Origin: Deltaproteobacteria bacterium
Lineage (GTDB): Bacteria > Desulfobacterota > Desulfobaccia > Desulfobaccales > 0-14-0-80-60-11
DNA: 18,208 nt
Direction: 5' to 3'
NCBI GenBank assembly: GCA_021817645.1
Contig: JAKAGH010000019.1
Coordinates: 1 to 18,208, forward strand
Shown in pieces: positions 6,250 through 13,830 of this stretch. Under the pieces are notes generated by a model that saw only the letters and a program-made list of their open reading frames with translations, made no database searches and had not been told where the DNA came from. Positions within the stretch are counted from its first letter, which is position 1; the number at the start of each line of letters is the position of its first letter. Both the position numbers and the translations under genes were made by a program.

Positions 6250-7248
6250 TCACCCTTGCGCGGTGCGGACCGCGTTCCAACAGCGCACCAAATGCCCCGG
6301 CCCCACCTCCACCCAGGGGGGCTCCTCCAGACAGCGGGGTTGGGCCTCGGGGCAGCGCTCCTGAAAGAGGCAGCCCGGCGGCGGCGCTGCCAGGTTGGGA
6401 ACCTGGCCCTGGATGGCCGCCAGGCTCTCCCGGGGGGGGTGGTGGAAATCGAGCCGGGGCACCGCGGCCAGGAGATTCCGGGTATAGGGATGGGCCGGGT
6501 TTTGGTAAAGCTCCGGGGTGGCGGCCTGTTCCATGATGACGCCGGCGTACATCACCGCCACCCGGTCCGTGGTCTGGGCCACGATCCCCAGGTTGTGGGT
6601 GATGAACAGGACCGCCAGGCCCATTTCTTCTTTGAGGCGTTTCAGCAAGGCCAAAATCTGGGCCTGGATGGTTACGTCCAGGGCGGTGGTGGGCTCGTCC
6701 GCGATCAACAGTTCGGGTTCGCAGGCCAGAGCCATGGCGATGAGCGCCCGCTGGCGCAGGCCCCCGGAGAGCTGGTGGGGGTACTGCCCCAGGCGGCGTT
6801 CCGCCTCCGGCAGCCCCACCCGGGTCAGGGCCTGGGCCGCGGCGCTCCAGGCGGCCTGGTGACTCAGGCCCCGGTGCCACCGCAGGGCCTCCGCCACCTG
6901 CTCGCCGATGGTGAAGACCGGGTTGAGCGCGGTCATGGGTTCCTGGAAGACCATGGCGATGCGGTTGCCCCGCACCCGGCGTATCTGCGATTCCGATAAG
7001 GCCTGCAGGTCGCCGCCGGCAAAACGGATCTCACCGCGCATTTGCGCGTGAGTGGCAGGCAGGAGGCGTAAAATGGAAAGCGCGGTGACTGTCTTGCCGC
7101 AGCCGGACTCCCCCACCAGGCCCAGGGTTTCCCCGGCTTTGAGCTCGAAGCTCGCCCCGGCCACCGCCCGCACCGAGCCGCCGGGCGTTGCGAAACGGAC
7201 CTGGAGGTCCCGCACCTGCAGCAAGGGAGGGGTGTCGGCGCGGCTCAC
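6250..7248 (-). CDS. oppD: Oligopeptide/dipeptide/nickel ABC transporter ATPase, OppD/DppD type
   Basis: Partner ATPase of the OppF-type protein; a heterodimer of the two normally powers a two-permease importer. Walker A GESGCGKT (46-53), Q-loop FQEP (101-104), signature LSGGLRQR (160-167), Walker B LLIADEP (180-186), switch His218. The C-terminal extension has Cys293, Cys299, Cys306 and Cys323, the cluster-binding pattern of DppD-type ATPases. Length (332 aa) is usual. The start is GTG at 7246-7248, overlapping the stop of the upstream histidine kinase gene as GTGA, so the two should be translationally coupled. The PAS gene follows after 9 nt. This order, kinase-oppD-PAS-oppF, is unlike the standard oppABCDF or dppABCDF operons. 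The substrate is unknown. Confidence 0.94.
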   Translation of the reverse strand: MSRADTPPLLQVRDLQVRFATPGGSVRAVAGASFELKAGETLGLVGESGCGKTVTALSILRLLPATHAQMRGEIRFAGGDLQALSESQIRRVRGNRIAMVFQEPMTALNPVFTIGEQVAEALRWHRGLSHQAAWSAAAQALTRVGLPEAERRLGQYPHQLSGGLRQRALIAMALACEPELLIADEPTTALDVTIQAQILALLKRLKEEMGLAVLFITHNLGIVAQTTDRVAVMYAGVIMEQAATPELYQNPAHPYTRNLLAAVPRLDFHHPPRESLAAIQGQVPNLAAPPPGCLFQERCPEAQPRCLEEPPWVEVGPGHLVRCWNAVRTAQG

Positions 7249-8618
7249 TCTGGGGGCGCCTCGGAGAGGGGGAGTTGCACGGTAAAAGTGGAACCCTTGC
7301 CCGGCGTGCTTGCCACCAGGATCTGGCCGCGGTGCTGCTCCTTGACGATGAAATTGCAGATGGCGAGCCCCAGGCCGGTGCCCTTCTCCTTGGTGGTGAA
7401 GTAGGGCTGAAAGATATTGGCAGCCACGTCCGGTCCCATGCCTTCCCCGGTGTCGGCGACGCTGACCTCCACGTTGCTCCCCTTGACCCGGGTGGTGACC
7501 GTGAGCTCTCCTCCCCGGGGCATGGCTTCCACCGCGTTCTTAAAGAGATTGATCAGCACCTGGCGGATCTGTTTGGGGTCGAAGCTCACCCGCGGCAACG
7601 GCCCCTCGTCGACCCGCTGCACCCGGATATGGTGCTCCTGGAAGTTGTCCTGGAAAAACTCCAGGACCTGACCGGCCAGCGCTTCCACCTGCCCTGGAGT
7701 TTTCTGAGGCGCGGGGGGGCGCACGAAGTCCCGCATTTCCGCGACCATCTCCTCGAGACGCACCACTTCCTCGGCGATGATGGCCAGCTTTTGGCGGGCC
7801 TTGTCGTCCAACTCCGTGGCTTTGAGCAGCTGCCGGGCAAACCCCCCGATGATCAACAAGGGATTCTTGATTTCATGGGCAATGTGGGTGACGGTGTTGC
7901 CCACCGCGGCCAGGCGTTCGGACTGGAGCAGACGCTCCTCCATCTCCTTGGTCTCCGTCATGTCCCGGATGACCCCGGTGAAATAGAGGTTGCCCCGGAC
8001 TTCGGCCACGGAAAAGGAGATGCTCATGGGGAATTCCGTGCCGTCCCGGCGCTGGGCGTTGAGGCGCACATGTTTGCCGATGACATGGGGCTGGCGGGTG
8101 GCCACATAGCGCCGCACGAAGTCCCGGTGCACATCTTTATACGGCGGGGGAATGATGAGTTTCAGGTCCTGGCCCAGGGCCTCCTCCCGGGAATAGCCCA
8201 AAATCCGCTGCGCGCCCTGGTTGTAGCCGATAATGGTATGGCTTTCGTTGATGGTGACGATGGCGTCCGTGGCGCTGTTGATGATGCCGGAGTTGATTTC
8301 CTGCTTCTGCCGCAACTCTTGGAGTTGACAGAGAAGATCCTCCAGAATCTGGACTTGGGGGCCTGCGCCAATGGGCGCGGGAGTCAGGTCCGGCGCCAGA
8401 CCTTCACCGTCCAGGATGATGTCGAAGCCCGCGGGTTGCCTCTCTTTGAGGGTCTGACGCAACTTTTCGGGGGAGAGGGAGCCCACACCGGTAAAAATTT
8501 CCATTTCCACCGGCGGCAACCCTTCCAAGGAGAAGGGCAACGTCACCACCTGGCACGACGGGCCTTCCTGGTCGCTGAGAATAGCGATGCGAATGGGTTG
8601 GGTCTTGTCACTCATCAC
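7245..8618 (-). CDS. Cytoplasmic PAS-domain sensor histidine kinase
   Basis: Two-component kinase without membrane segments. Residues 1-95 form an N-terminal domain I cannot assign (alternating beta/alpha, possibly a degenerate receiver-like fold). A coiled coil follows, then one PAS domain (about 108-225, ending IRDMTETKEME), HisKA with phosphorylated His248 in HEIKNP (248-253), and a complete HATPase_c with N-box N357/N361, G1 DTGEGM (389-394) and G2 GTGLGLAI (413-420). No response regulator is adjacent, so the phosphate acceptor is encoded elsewhere. Start is either GTG 8616-8618 or the next codon ATG 8613-8615; a weak AGG fits the ATG slightly better. Its stop overlaps the oppD start by 4 nt. 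The 93-nt gap to fabF upstream has a small hairpin (8649-8654 with 8661-8666) without a T-run, so read-through from fabF is possible. Confidence 0.95.
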   Translation of the reverse strand: MMSDKTQPIRIAILSDQEGPSCQVVTLPFSLEGLPPVEMEIFTGVGSLSPEKLRQTLKERQPAGFDIILDGEGLAPDLTPAPIGAGPQVQILEDLLCQLQELRQKQEINSGIINSATDAIVTINESHTIIGYNQGAQRILGYSREEALGQDLKLIIPPPYKDVHRDFVRRYVATRQPHVIGKHVRLNAQRRDGTEFPMSISFSVAEVRGNLYFTGVIRDMTETKEMEERLLQSERLAAVGNTVTHIAHEIKNPLLIIGGFARQLLKATELDDKARQKLAIIAEEVVRLEEMVAEMRDFVRPPAPQKTPGQVEALAGQVLEFFQDNFQEHHIRVQRVDEGPLPRVSFDPKQIRQVLINLFKNAVEAMPRGGELTVTTRVKGSNVEVSVADTGEGMGPDVAANIFQPYFTTKEKGTGLGLAICNFIVKEQHRGQILVASTPGKGSTFTVQLPLSEAPPE

Positions 8619-8711
8619 TGCCTGCAGAAGAACGGAACGCGGGCCGTGTCCCGGTCCGCGCCGGGATCAGAGGTATAGGGGCTATCTTTCTCCAGGCGCC
8701 GGAATTATTCT

Positions 8712-10037
8712 TTATCGCTCAACGGCTTTAAAAACCAGGCTGGCGTTGGTACCTCCAAATCCGAAGGAGTTGGACAGGGCATAGCGAACTTTGGCTTCCC
8801 GGGCCTGACCGCGCACCAGATCAAAGCCTTGGCATTCGGGATCAGGGTGATCCAGATTGATGGTGGGGGGGACGACGCCATGCTTCAGGGCCAGGAGGGA
8901 GAAAATGGCCTCCACCGCGCCTGCGGCTCCCAGGAGATGCCCGGTCATGGACTTGGTGGCGCTGACCAGCGGCCGGTGCTGTGGATCATTAAAAATCTGA
9001 AGCAGGGCTTGGGCCTCGTTTCTATCCCCCACCGGGGTGGCGGTGGCGTGGGGGTTGACATAATCCACCTCCGCGGGGGTGATTCCGGCGTCATCCAGGG
9101 CCAAAAGAATGCAGCGCTTGGCCCCTTCGATATGCGGGTCGGTAATATGATGGGCGTCACCGGTCATGCCGAAGCCGATAATCTCCCCATAAATGTTGGC
9201 CCCCCGGCGCAAGGCGTGCTCCCTTTCCTCCAAAGCCAGGATGCCTGAGCCTTCCGACATGACAAAGCCGTTGCGCTCGGTATCAAAGGGACGGCTGGCC
9301 GTCTCCGGGCAGTCGTTGCGGCCCGTGGCCAGGGCCCCCATGCGATAGAAACCGGCCACGGTTAACAGGGTAATGGCCGCTTCCGTGCCCCCGGCGGCCA
9401 TCAGATCCGCCTCTCCCATCTGGATGGAGCGGTAGGCCATGCCGATGGCGTGCGCCCCGGCGGCGCAGGCGGTGGAGAGAGCAATATTGGGGCCTTTGGC
9501 CTTGAAGCTGATGGAGACGTTGCCCGCGGCCAGATTCGGGATCATCTTGGGCACCAGAAACGGTGACACCCGGCGCACCCCTTCATTGAGAAGCTTAATG
9601 ATCTGCTCCTCCCAGGAGCCGACCCCGCCCATGCCGGTGGCAATAATCACCCCGGCCCGCTCCGGCTCCTCTTTTTCCAGGTCCAGTCCGGAGTCCTGGA
9701 TCGCTTCCAGGCTGGCGGCCAGGGCAAACTGCGTGAAACGGTCGGTATATTTGATCTGCTTCAAATCGTCTTTTGTGGGGTTTTTCTTCCGGGTCTGGAG
9801 GATCTCTTTCAGATCAAAATCCTTGATCTGCCCGGCAATCAGGGGAAAATCCTCGGGTAAAGGATGACGCTCGACGAAAGCATCCATGGTGCTGCTTAAA
9901 TTACTGACCCGGCTGACTCCGGATTGACCTGCCAACAGACGCTCCCAGACCGTGGGCACGTCGGGGCCCATGGAATTAATGAGCCCCACGCCGGTAACCA
10001 CTACCCGGCGTAAATCCAGATTTTTGTTCACGGACAT
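8712..10037 (-). CDS. fabF: 3-oxoacyl-ACP synthase II, FabF/KAS-II type
   Basis: Condensing enzyme that extends acyl-ACP with malonyl-ACP in fatty-acid synthesis; cytoplasmic thiolase-fold homodimer. Active-site residues are in place: nucleophile Cys191 in STACAAG, His330, and Lys362 and His367 in KSMTGHLLGAAG; the C-terminal SFGFGGTN loop is intact. The first His motif is NPHATATPVGD where FabF usually has NAHGTSTPxGD, an uncommon variant. It is 441 aa, about 30 longer than E. coli FabF, from extra residues around 45-100. AGGAGG lies 7 nt before the ATG. No acyl-carrier-protein or other fab gene is adjacent, so this may be an accessory KAS or a secondary-pathway enzyme instead of the housekeeping copy. 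A promoter near 10245-10273 would give a leader of about 200 nt. Confidence 0.93.
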   Translation of the reverse strand: MSVNKNLDLRRVVVTGVGLINSMGPDVPTVWERLLAGQSGVSRVSNLSSTMDAFVERHPLPEDFPLIAGQIKDFDLKEILQTRKKNPTKDDLKQIKYTDRFTQFALAASLEAIQDSGLDLEKEEPERAGVIIATGMGGVGSWEEQIIKLLNEGVRRVSPFLVPKMIPNLAAGNVSISFKAKGPNIALSTACAAGAHAIGMAYRSIQMGEADLMAAGGTEAAITLLTVAGFYRMGALATGRNDCPETASRPFDTERNGFVMSEGSGILALEEREHALRRGANIYGEIIGFGMTGDAHHITDPHIEGAKRCILLALDDAGITPAEVDYVNPHATATPVGDRNEAQALLQIFNDPQHRPLVSATKSMTGHLLGAAGAVEAIFSLLALKHGVVPPTINLDHPDPECQGFDLVRGQAREAKVRYALSNSFGFGGTNASLVFKAVER

Positions 10038-10118
10038 AAATCAACCTCCTCCACGGGTCAGACGAAATTGTGTCAGGGCCTGGGCGCACCTGGTTTGATG
10101 CGACCGCAGGCTCTGCCA

Positions 10119-10190
10119 ACCCGTGGGCTGGCCCAAGATGATAGTGAGACTGCCCCTGGCCTGCCTGCGGTAACGAGGGGCCTAGGGGCA
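10119..10190 (-). promoter_or_regulatory. Structured 5' leader of fabF
   Basis: Between the proposed promoter and fabF the transcript can form a hairpin (10151-10161 with 10179-10190, one bulge). A second segment, 10119-10126, is exactly complementary over 8 bases to 10051-10058, which touches the fabF Shine-Dalgarno. This could modulate ribosome access. It matches no riboswitch class I know, and the two elements could also be chance structure in GC-rich DNA. Confidence 0.25.
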
Positions 10191-10244
10191 GATCTTTTAA
10201 TCCCCAGGATTAGATCGCAGGGCCAACCCTGGAGCATATCTGGC

Positions 10245-10273
10245 ATTTTAAATTACCCTGGTGACTATTGCAA
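10245..10273 (-). promoter_or_regulatory. Sigma-70-type promoter upstream of fabF
   Basis: On the reverse strand TTGCAA (10268-10273) is followed after exactly 17 nt by TAAAAT (10245-10250). Four of six and five of six bases match consensus. Transcription would begin near 10238, leaving about 200 nt of leader before the fabF ATG. This would be an independent transcription unit, possibly running on into the kinase-opp genes. Confidence 0.42.
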
Positions 10274-10463
10274 TGTCTAATTCCGGCGCGGCCTTAGGGG
10301 TGACACGGCCCTCCGGGTAAGGAAAATGCCGCCTCCCCGAGGGAAATTATGATAAAGTGACCGAAAGGACTTCAACCCCGGACTCATGGCTTTCTGCCGG
10401 GCAACCCCCATCGGCTTGACCGGCAAGCCCATCTATCTTTTCATTCATTTTAACCGAAAACTG
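10274..10463. other. Intergenic stretch between divergent units, no gene found
   Basis: This 190-nt piece sits between the fabF promoter and the start region of the 75-aa hypothetical. Neither strand has an open frame with a ribosome site. Several short GC-rich complementary segments (CCCCGG...CCGGG near 10375-10400 and GCCGG...CCGGC near 10396-10424) allow alternative hairpins, with no T-run. Confidence 0.4.
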
Positions 10464-10469
10464 TATACT
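10464..10469 (+). promoter_or_regulatory. Possible -10 box for the 75-aa hypothetical
   Basis: TATACT lies 23 nt before the ATG at 10492, giving a predicted leader of about 16 nt. No convincing -35 is found at 16-18 nt upstream (the best is TTCATT), so an activator-dependent promoter or a chance match are both possible. Confidence 0.28.
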
Positions 10470-10491
10470 GCGCACAGAAGACCAGCCATTA

Positions 10492-10719
10492 ATGCGTTGC
10501 CAGGTAGCCACCTATTCGGGTTCCCGCCTCCATGAACGCCCCCTCAGGTTCACCTGGGGGGAAGAGTGGCTGGAAGTATGCCAGGTTCTGGAGCAGGGTT
10601 ATGAGCCTGACCATCTTTTTTTCAAAGTGGCCGCGGCGGATGGCCGCGTCTTTTTACTGCAATATTGGCAGGCGGCAGATTCTTGGGAAGCAAGAGTCTG
10701 CGCACCCGCATCGCCTTGA
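10492..10719 (+). CDS. Small cytoplasmic hypothetical protein (75 aa)
   Basis: Short soluble protein without signal peptide, membrane helix or metal motif. The pattern YSGSRLHERPLRFTW, then WLEVCQVLEQGYEPDHLFFKV, then DGRVFLLQYW suggests a compact beta-rich fold. It is reminiscent of small hypothetical proteins of deltaproteobacteria with a P-x-R-F...GPDH-x-x-F-K-V...D-G-x-x-x-L-x-x arrangement; I cannot name a function. The ATG at 10492 has only a weak upstream ribosome site (AGAAGA about 14 nt away), so the start is tentative, although no better in-frame start is visible. The frame ends 139 nt before the PmtA-like gene on the same strand and has a separate promoter region. Confidence 0.6.
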   Translation: MRCQVATYSGSRLHERPLRFTWGEEWLEVCQVLEQGYEPDHLFFKVAAADGRVFLLQYWQAADSWEARVCAPASP

Positions 10720-10745
10720 TAGCGCCGGGTCCAGGAAAAATTCAG

Positions 10746-10775
10746 TTTACATTTGCGAAAATGTTAGTGTAAAAT
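10746..10775 (+). promoter_or_regulatory. Promoter with embedded palindrome upstream of the pmtA-like gene
   Basis: TTTACA (10746-10751) and TAAAAT (10770-10775), 18 nt apart, form a good sigma-70-type pair with five of six matches each. The spacer holds ACATTT-GCGA-AAATGT, a 6-bp inverted repeat that overlaps the -35 box, and an outer TTTACA/TGTAAA pair reaches the -10. A repressor bound there would block RNA polymerase. Predicted start near 10783, leader about 75 nt. Confidence 0.45.
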
Positions 10776-10858
10776 AGCTTATTTGTGATTTGGGGCCACC
10801 ATGAGCCTGAACCTGGAAATCTTTGCGTCAAAAATCACATCTCCCATGAGGATTGACA

Positions 10859-11491
10859 ATGAAATGCCGCGTAAACCCCAGCTACATGGAGCAATTATAT
10901 TCTTTTTATTCCCCATTTTATGATTATGTTTTCGGAAAATTATTAGAACCGGGACGCCGCAAGGCCTTCCATTATCTGGACAGAAGGCCGCACCAAAAGA
11001 TCCTGGAAATCGGCATCGGCCCCGGCTCGACCCTGGAAAAATATCCTGCCTGCACCCACCTGACGGGCATCGATATTTCCGCGCCCATGATTGAGGAGGC
11101 CCAGAAAAGGGTCGCCCAGCTAAACGGCGGCAGCACCTTCGACCTCCACGTGATGGATGCTTCGCAGTTGGAATTTCCCGATAATCATTTCGACGCGGTC
11201 ATTTCCGCTTATGTGATCACCACCGTGCAAGACCCCCATAAGGTGTGCCGGGAAATTCTGCGGGTGGTAAAACCGGGGGGGCAGATCATCGTCATCAATC
11301 ACACCCGCAGCCCCAATGGCGGTTTCCTGGGCAAGATCGAAGACGTGCTGGCCCCGGTGTGTGTCCGCATCGGTTTTACCACCGACCTGGATGTGATCCG
11401 GGTGATGCGGGAAGTGGGGATGAAGGTGAATCAGGCCGTGCGGTGCAATTTGATGAACACCGGGCGGATCATCATGGCCTCTAAGAGTTGA
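10859..11491 (+). CDS. pmtA: PmtA-like phospholipid N-methyltransferase (class I SAM methyltransferase)
   Basis: Class I Rossmann-fold methyltransferase of 210 aa. SAM motif I is LEIGIGPGS (49-57), the acidic residue after strand 2 is Asp72 in GIDIS, and Asp100 follows in VMDAS. The YSPFYDYVFGKLLEPGRRK start (17-35), the YVITTVQDPHKVCREILRV segment and the INHTRSPNGG segment after strand 5 resemble the Rhodobacter-type phosphatidylethanolamine N-methyltransferase PmtA. That enzyme makes phosphatidylcholine via mono- and dimethyl intermediates at the inner face of the membrane. The ATG at 10859 is preferred over TTG 10853 because GAGG lies 7 nt upstream of the ATG. Related UbiE- or arsenite-type methyltransferases are alternatives, but the aromatic and Arg-rich N-terminus favours a lipid substrate. 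The gene is followed after 160 nt by the slyD operon. Confidence 0.8.
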   Translation: MKCRVNPSYMEQLYSFYSPFYDYVFGKLLEPGRRKAFHYLDRRPHQKILEIGIGPGSTLEKYPACTHLTGIDISAPMIEEAQKRVAQLNGGSTFDLHVMDASQLEFPDNHFDAVISAYVITTVQDPHKVCREILRVVKPGGQIIVINHTRSPNGGFLGKIEDVLAPVCVRIGFTTDLDVIRVMREVGMKVNQAVRCNLMNTGRIIMASKS

Positions 11492-11651
11492 GGCCGGATT
11501 TCTAGCCTGGATTCCCTCCCCTTTCAGGAGAGCCTTCGCTTCCATCCCTTTCTGGCACCCTCCAGCCGCGTGGCTTGCTTAGGGTCCTTCGGGAACTTTT
11601 CTGCTCGTAATGAGAAAAGGTCATAGTCTTGCCTCCTCAGGAGAAAATAGA

Positions 11652-12146
11652 ATGAAAATCGACAAAACCTCTTTTGTTACCATAGATTATCTGATTCGCA
11701 TGGGGGGGAAGGATTATTATCCGCCCACCGGCCAGCCGGAAGAGATCTCTTTCTGCATGGGCTGGGGCGTGATGCCCCCGGGTCTGGAAGAAGCCCTGAT
11801 GGGTCTGGAAGAGAATGCCCAGCAAAAAGTGCTCCTCAGCGCCGCGGAAGCTTATGGCGAGACCGACCAGGAACTGATCATGGAGGTGCCGCGCTCGGAT
11901 TTCGCCCCCGAAGTGGAGCTGAAACCGGGGCAGGTATTCGAAACCGAAGACGAAGAAGGGCATCAGGTTTATTTTGTGGTCAAGGAAGCCCTGTCCGAGA
12001 CGGTGCTCATCGATTTCAACCATCCTCTGGCGGGTAAAGACCTGGAGGTCTCCTTCACGGTGCGCCAGGTGCGAGAAGCCACTCCGGAGGATTTGCAGCA
12101 GCATCAATGTGGCTGTGAGTGCGAAGGGGGCGAGCACCTGCATTGA
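11652..12146 (+). CDS. slyD: SlyD-type FKBP peptidyl-prolyl isomerase
   Basis: Cytoplasmic proline isomerase and chaperone; in other bacteria SlyD also delivers nickel to hydrogenase. The split FKBP domain with an inserted chaperone flap is recognisable: GWGVMPPGLEEALMGLE (37-53), AAEAYGETD (64-72), then the flap 73-120, then DFNHPLAGKDLEV (121-133) and VRQVREATPEDL (137-148). The 164-aa protein ends in a short metal-binding tail with Cys153, Cys155, Cys157, His162 and His164, much shorter than the long E. coli tail. I choose ATG 11652 over an in-frame ATG at 11610, because AGGAG lies 8 nt upstream and the extra 14 residues do not fit the family. It is the first gene of a four-gene unit; the acyl-CoA synthetase starts 19 nt after its stop. 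Confidence 0.92.
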   Translation: MKIDKTSFVTIDYLIRMGGKDYYPPTGQPEEISFCMGWGVMPPGLEEALMGLEENAQQKVLLSAAEAYGETDQELIMEVPRSDFAPEVELKPGQVFETEDEEGHQVYFVVKEALSETVLIDFNHPLAGKDLEVSFTVRQVREATPEDLQQHQCGCECEGGEHLH

Positions 12147-12165
12147 GGGCGGAGGACTATTGCCG

Positions 12166-13830
12166 ATGACCTGCCCCTGGGTAAGGCAATACGACCAGGG
12201 AGTGCCTAAAGAGATCGGACCGGTTTCGGGAACTCTCCCCCAGTTACTGCTCCAAGCGGCCCAAAAATCACCCCTGTCTCCGGCCCTGGCCTTTTTCAGC
12301 CGGACCATGTCCTACGGAGCCCTGTCCCTCCAGACGGCCCGTCTGGCCCAGGCTTTCCGGGACCTGGGAGTGGCCCCCGGAGAGCGCGTCGCTTTCCTGC
12401 TGCCCAACTGCCCCCAGTTTGTTATGGCCTTCCACGCCGCCATGCGTCTGGGCGCGGTGACCGTGCCTCTAAATCCCCTCCTCAGTCCCAAAGAAATCAA
12501 CTATCAATTGGCGGACTCCGGGGCGCGCTATTTAGTGGTCCTGGACCACCTCCTGCCGAAAGTAGAGGCGACCCGGGCCCGGGCCGATTTATCCCGGGTG
12601 ATCGTCACCGGCCTCAAAGATTACCTGCCCTGGCCCCTGAACTGGCTCTACCCGCTCAAGGCCCGGCGGCAGGGATTGGCCCTGGGCTTTAAGCCCGGTC
12701 CCGGTCTCCTGGCCTGGAGCGAGCTGCTGCAGAGCCAGCCCCTGGAGGCCCCGCCCCTGCCCGGCTCCGGGGACGTGGCGGTGCTTTTGTATACGGGCGG
12801 CACCACCGGGGTGCCCAAGGCCGCGGCCCTGACCCATAGCAATCTACTGGCCAACGTGGCCCAAATCAGCGCCTGGCTCCAGGTGCGTTACGGCGCCGAG
12901 CGGCTGGTGGCGCTGCTGCCCTTCTCCCACTCCTTCGCGCTTACCGCTTGTCTCAACTGGCCCCTGTCCCAGGGGGCGATGATTATTGTCCTGCCCCGGT
13001 TTGAGATGCGGATGCTGCTAGCGGCCCTGAAGAAATACCGGCCTACCATGCTGCCGGGGGTGCCCACCCTGTTTGTGGCCCTGATCAACCACCCGGAAAT
13101 ATCCCGCTATGACCTCACTTCGCTGTGGGCCTGCATCAGTGGTTCCGCACCCCTGCCCCTGGAGGTCCGGGACCGGTTTGAGGCCTTGACCCGCTGCCGC
13201 ATTCTGGAAGGCTACGGGTTGACGGAAGCCGGGCCGGTGACTCACATCAATCCCGTTGATGGGCTGCGGCCTCCGGGCAGCATGGGGCTGCCCCTGCCGG
13301 GCACTGCGGTGCGGATCATGGATCAGGAGACGGGGACCAGGGAACTGCCGGCCGGCGAAGTGGGGGAACTGGTTCTGCAAGGCCCTCAAGTCATGCAGGG
13401 CTACTGGCAAAGACCCGACGAAACCGCCCAGGCCCTCCGGGACGGCTGGCTCTACACCGGTGACCTGGCCCGCATGGATGGGGATGGTTATTTCTTTATT
13501 GTGGAACGGAAAAAAGACATGATCATCTCCGGGGGCTACAATATCTATCCCCGGGAGGTGGAAGAGGTCTTGTATATGCACCCCGGGGTGAAGGAGGCAG
13601 TGGCTTTGGGAGTGCCGGACGCCTACCGGGGCGAAGTGGTGAAGGTGGTGATCGTGCCCCGGGACGGCGCGCCCCCGTCCTCCGAAGAGATCCAGACCTT
13701 CTGCCAGGCGCAGTTGGCCCTGTATAAGGTGCCCAAAATCATCGAATTTCGCGGGGAATTACCCAAAAGCCAGGTGGGCAAAGTACTGCGCCGGGTTTTA
13801 CGGGAGGAGGGAGCCGCGGCCAGGCCATGA
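12166..13830 (+). CDS. fadD: Long-chain acyl-CoA synthetase (FadD-like AMP-forming ligase)
   Basis: ANL-superfamily enzyme that activates a fatty acid to acyl-AMP and then acyl-CoA, acting at the inner membrane surface. Core motifs: ATP loop YTGGTTGVPK (209-218), GYGLTEA (349-355), YTGDLARMDGDGY (430-442), the hinge ERKKDMIISGGYNIYPREVE region (447-466) and catalytic Lys539 in SQVGKVLRR. Length 554 aa is typical. The frame is open further upstream, but ATG 12166 with GGAGG ten nt upstream is the sensible start, because earlier codons overlap slyD. Its stop overlaps the next start by 4 nt (ATGA), so it is translationally coupled to the DUF2062 gene. Chain-length preference cannot be read from the sequence; use in fatty-acid or aromatic-acid degradation, or in lipid salvage, are both possible. 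Confidence 0.92.
   Translation: MTCPWVRQYDQGVPKEIGPVSGTLPQLLLQAAQKSPLSPALAFFSRTMSYGALSLQTARLAQAFRDLGVAPGERVAFLLPNCPQFVMAFHAAMRLGAVTVPLNPLLSPKEINYQLADSGARYLVVLDHLLPKVEATRARADLSRVIVTGLKDYLPWPLNWLYPLKARRQGLALGFKPGPGLLAWSELLQSQPLEAPPLPGSGDVAVLLYTGGTTGVPKAAALTHSNLLANVAQISAWLQVRYGAERLVALLPFSHSFALTACLNWPLSQGAMIIVLPRFEMRMLLAALKKYRPTMLPGVPTLFVALINHPEISRYDLTSLWACISGSAPLPLEVRDRFEALTRCRILEGYGLTEAGPVTHINPVDGLRPPGSMGLPLPGTAVRIMDQETGTRELPAGEVGELVLQGPQVMQGYWQRPDETAQALRDGWLYTGDLARMDGDGYFFIVERKKDMIISGGYNIYPREVEEVLYMHPGVKEAVALGVPDAYRGEVVKVVIVPRDGAPPSSEEIQTFCQAQLALYKVPKIIEFRGELPKSQVGKVLRRVLREEGAAARP

Noticed and set aside
8649..8666. TCCCGG/CCGGGA hairpin between fabF and the kinase gene
   Set aside because: Six-bp stem without a T-run in a GC-rich gap; not enough for a terminator call.
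7188..8678. Long plus-strand open frame of 496 codons
   Set aside because: It is antisense to the histidine kinase, whose HisKA and HATPase motifs are complete. The Gly/His/Pro-rich composition is typical of a GC-rich shadow frame.
10330..10430. GAAA-loop-like and GCCGGG-rich segment resembling a c-di-GMP riboswitch core
   Set aside because: The order and spacing of the conserved segments do not fit the GEMM-I consensus, and the downstream gene starts only after a separate promoter-like region.
10801..10917. ATG-started 38-codon frame before the pmtA-like gene
   Set aside because: No ribosome site, and it overlaps the well-supported start of the methyltransferase in another frame.
11596..11619. 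CTTTTCT/AGAAAAG inverted repeat upstream of slyD
   Set aside because: Short AT-type stem with a 10-nt loop and no associated promoter element; likely chance.
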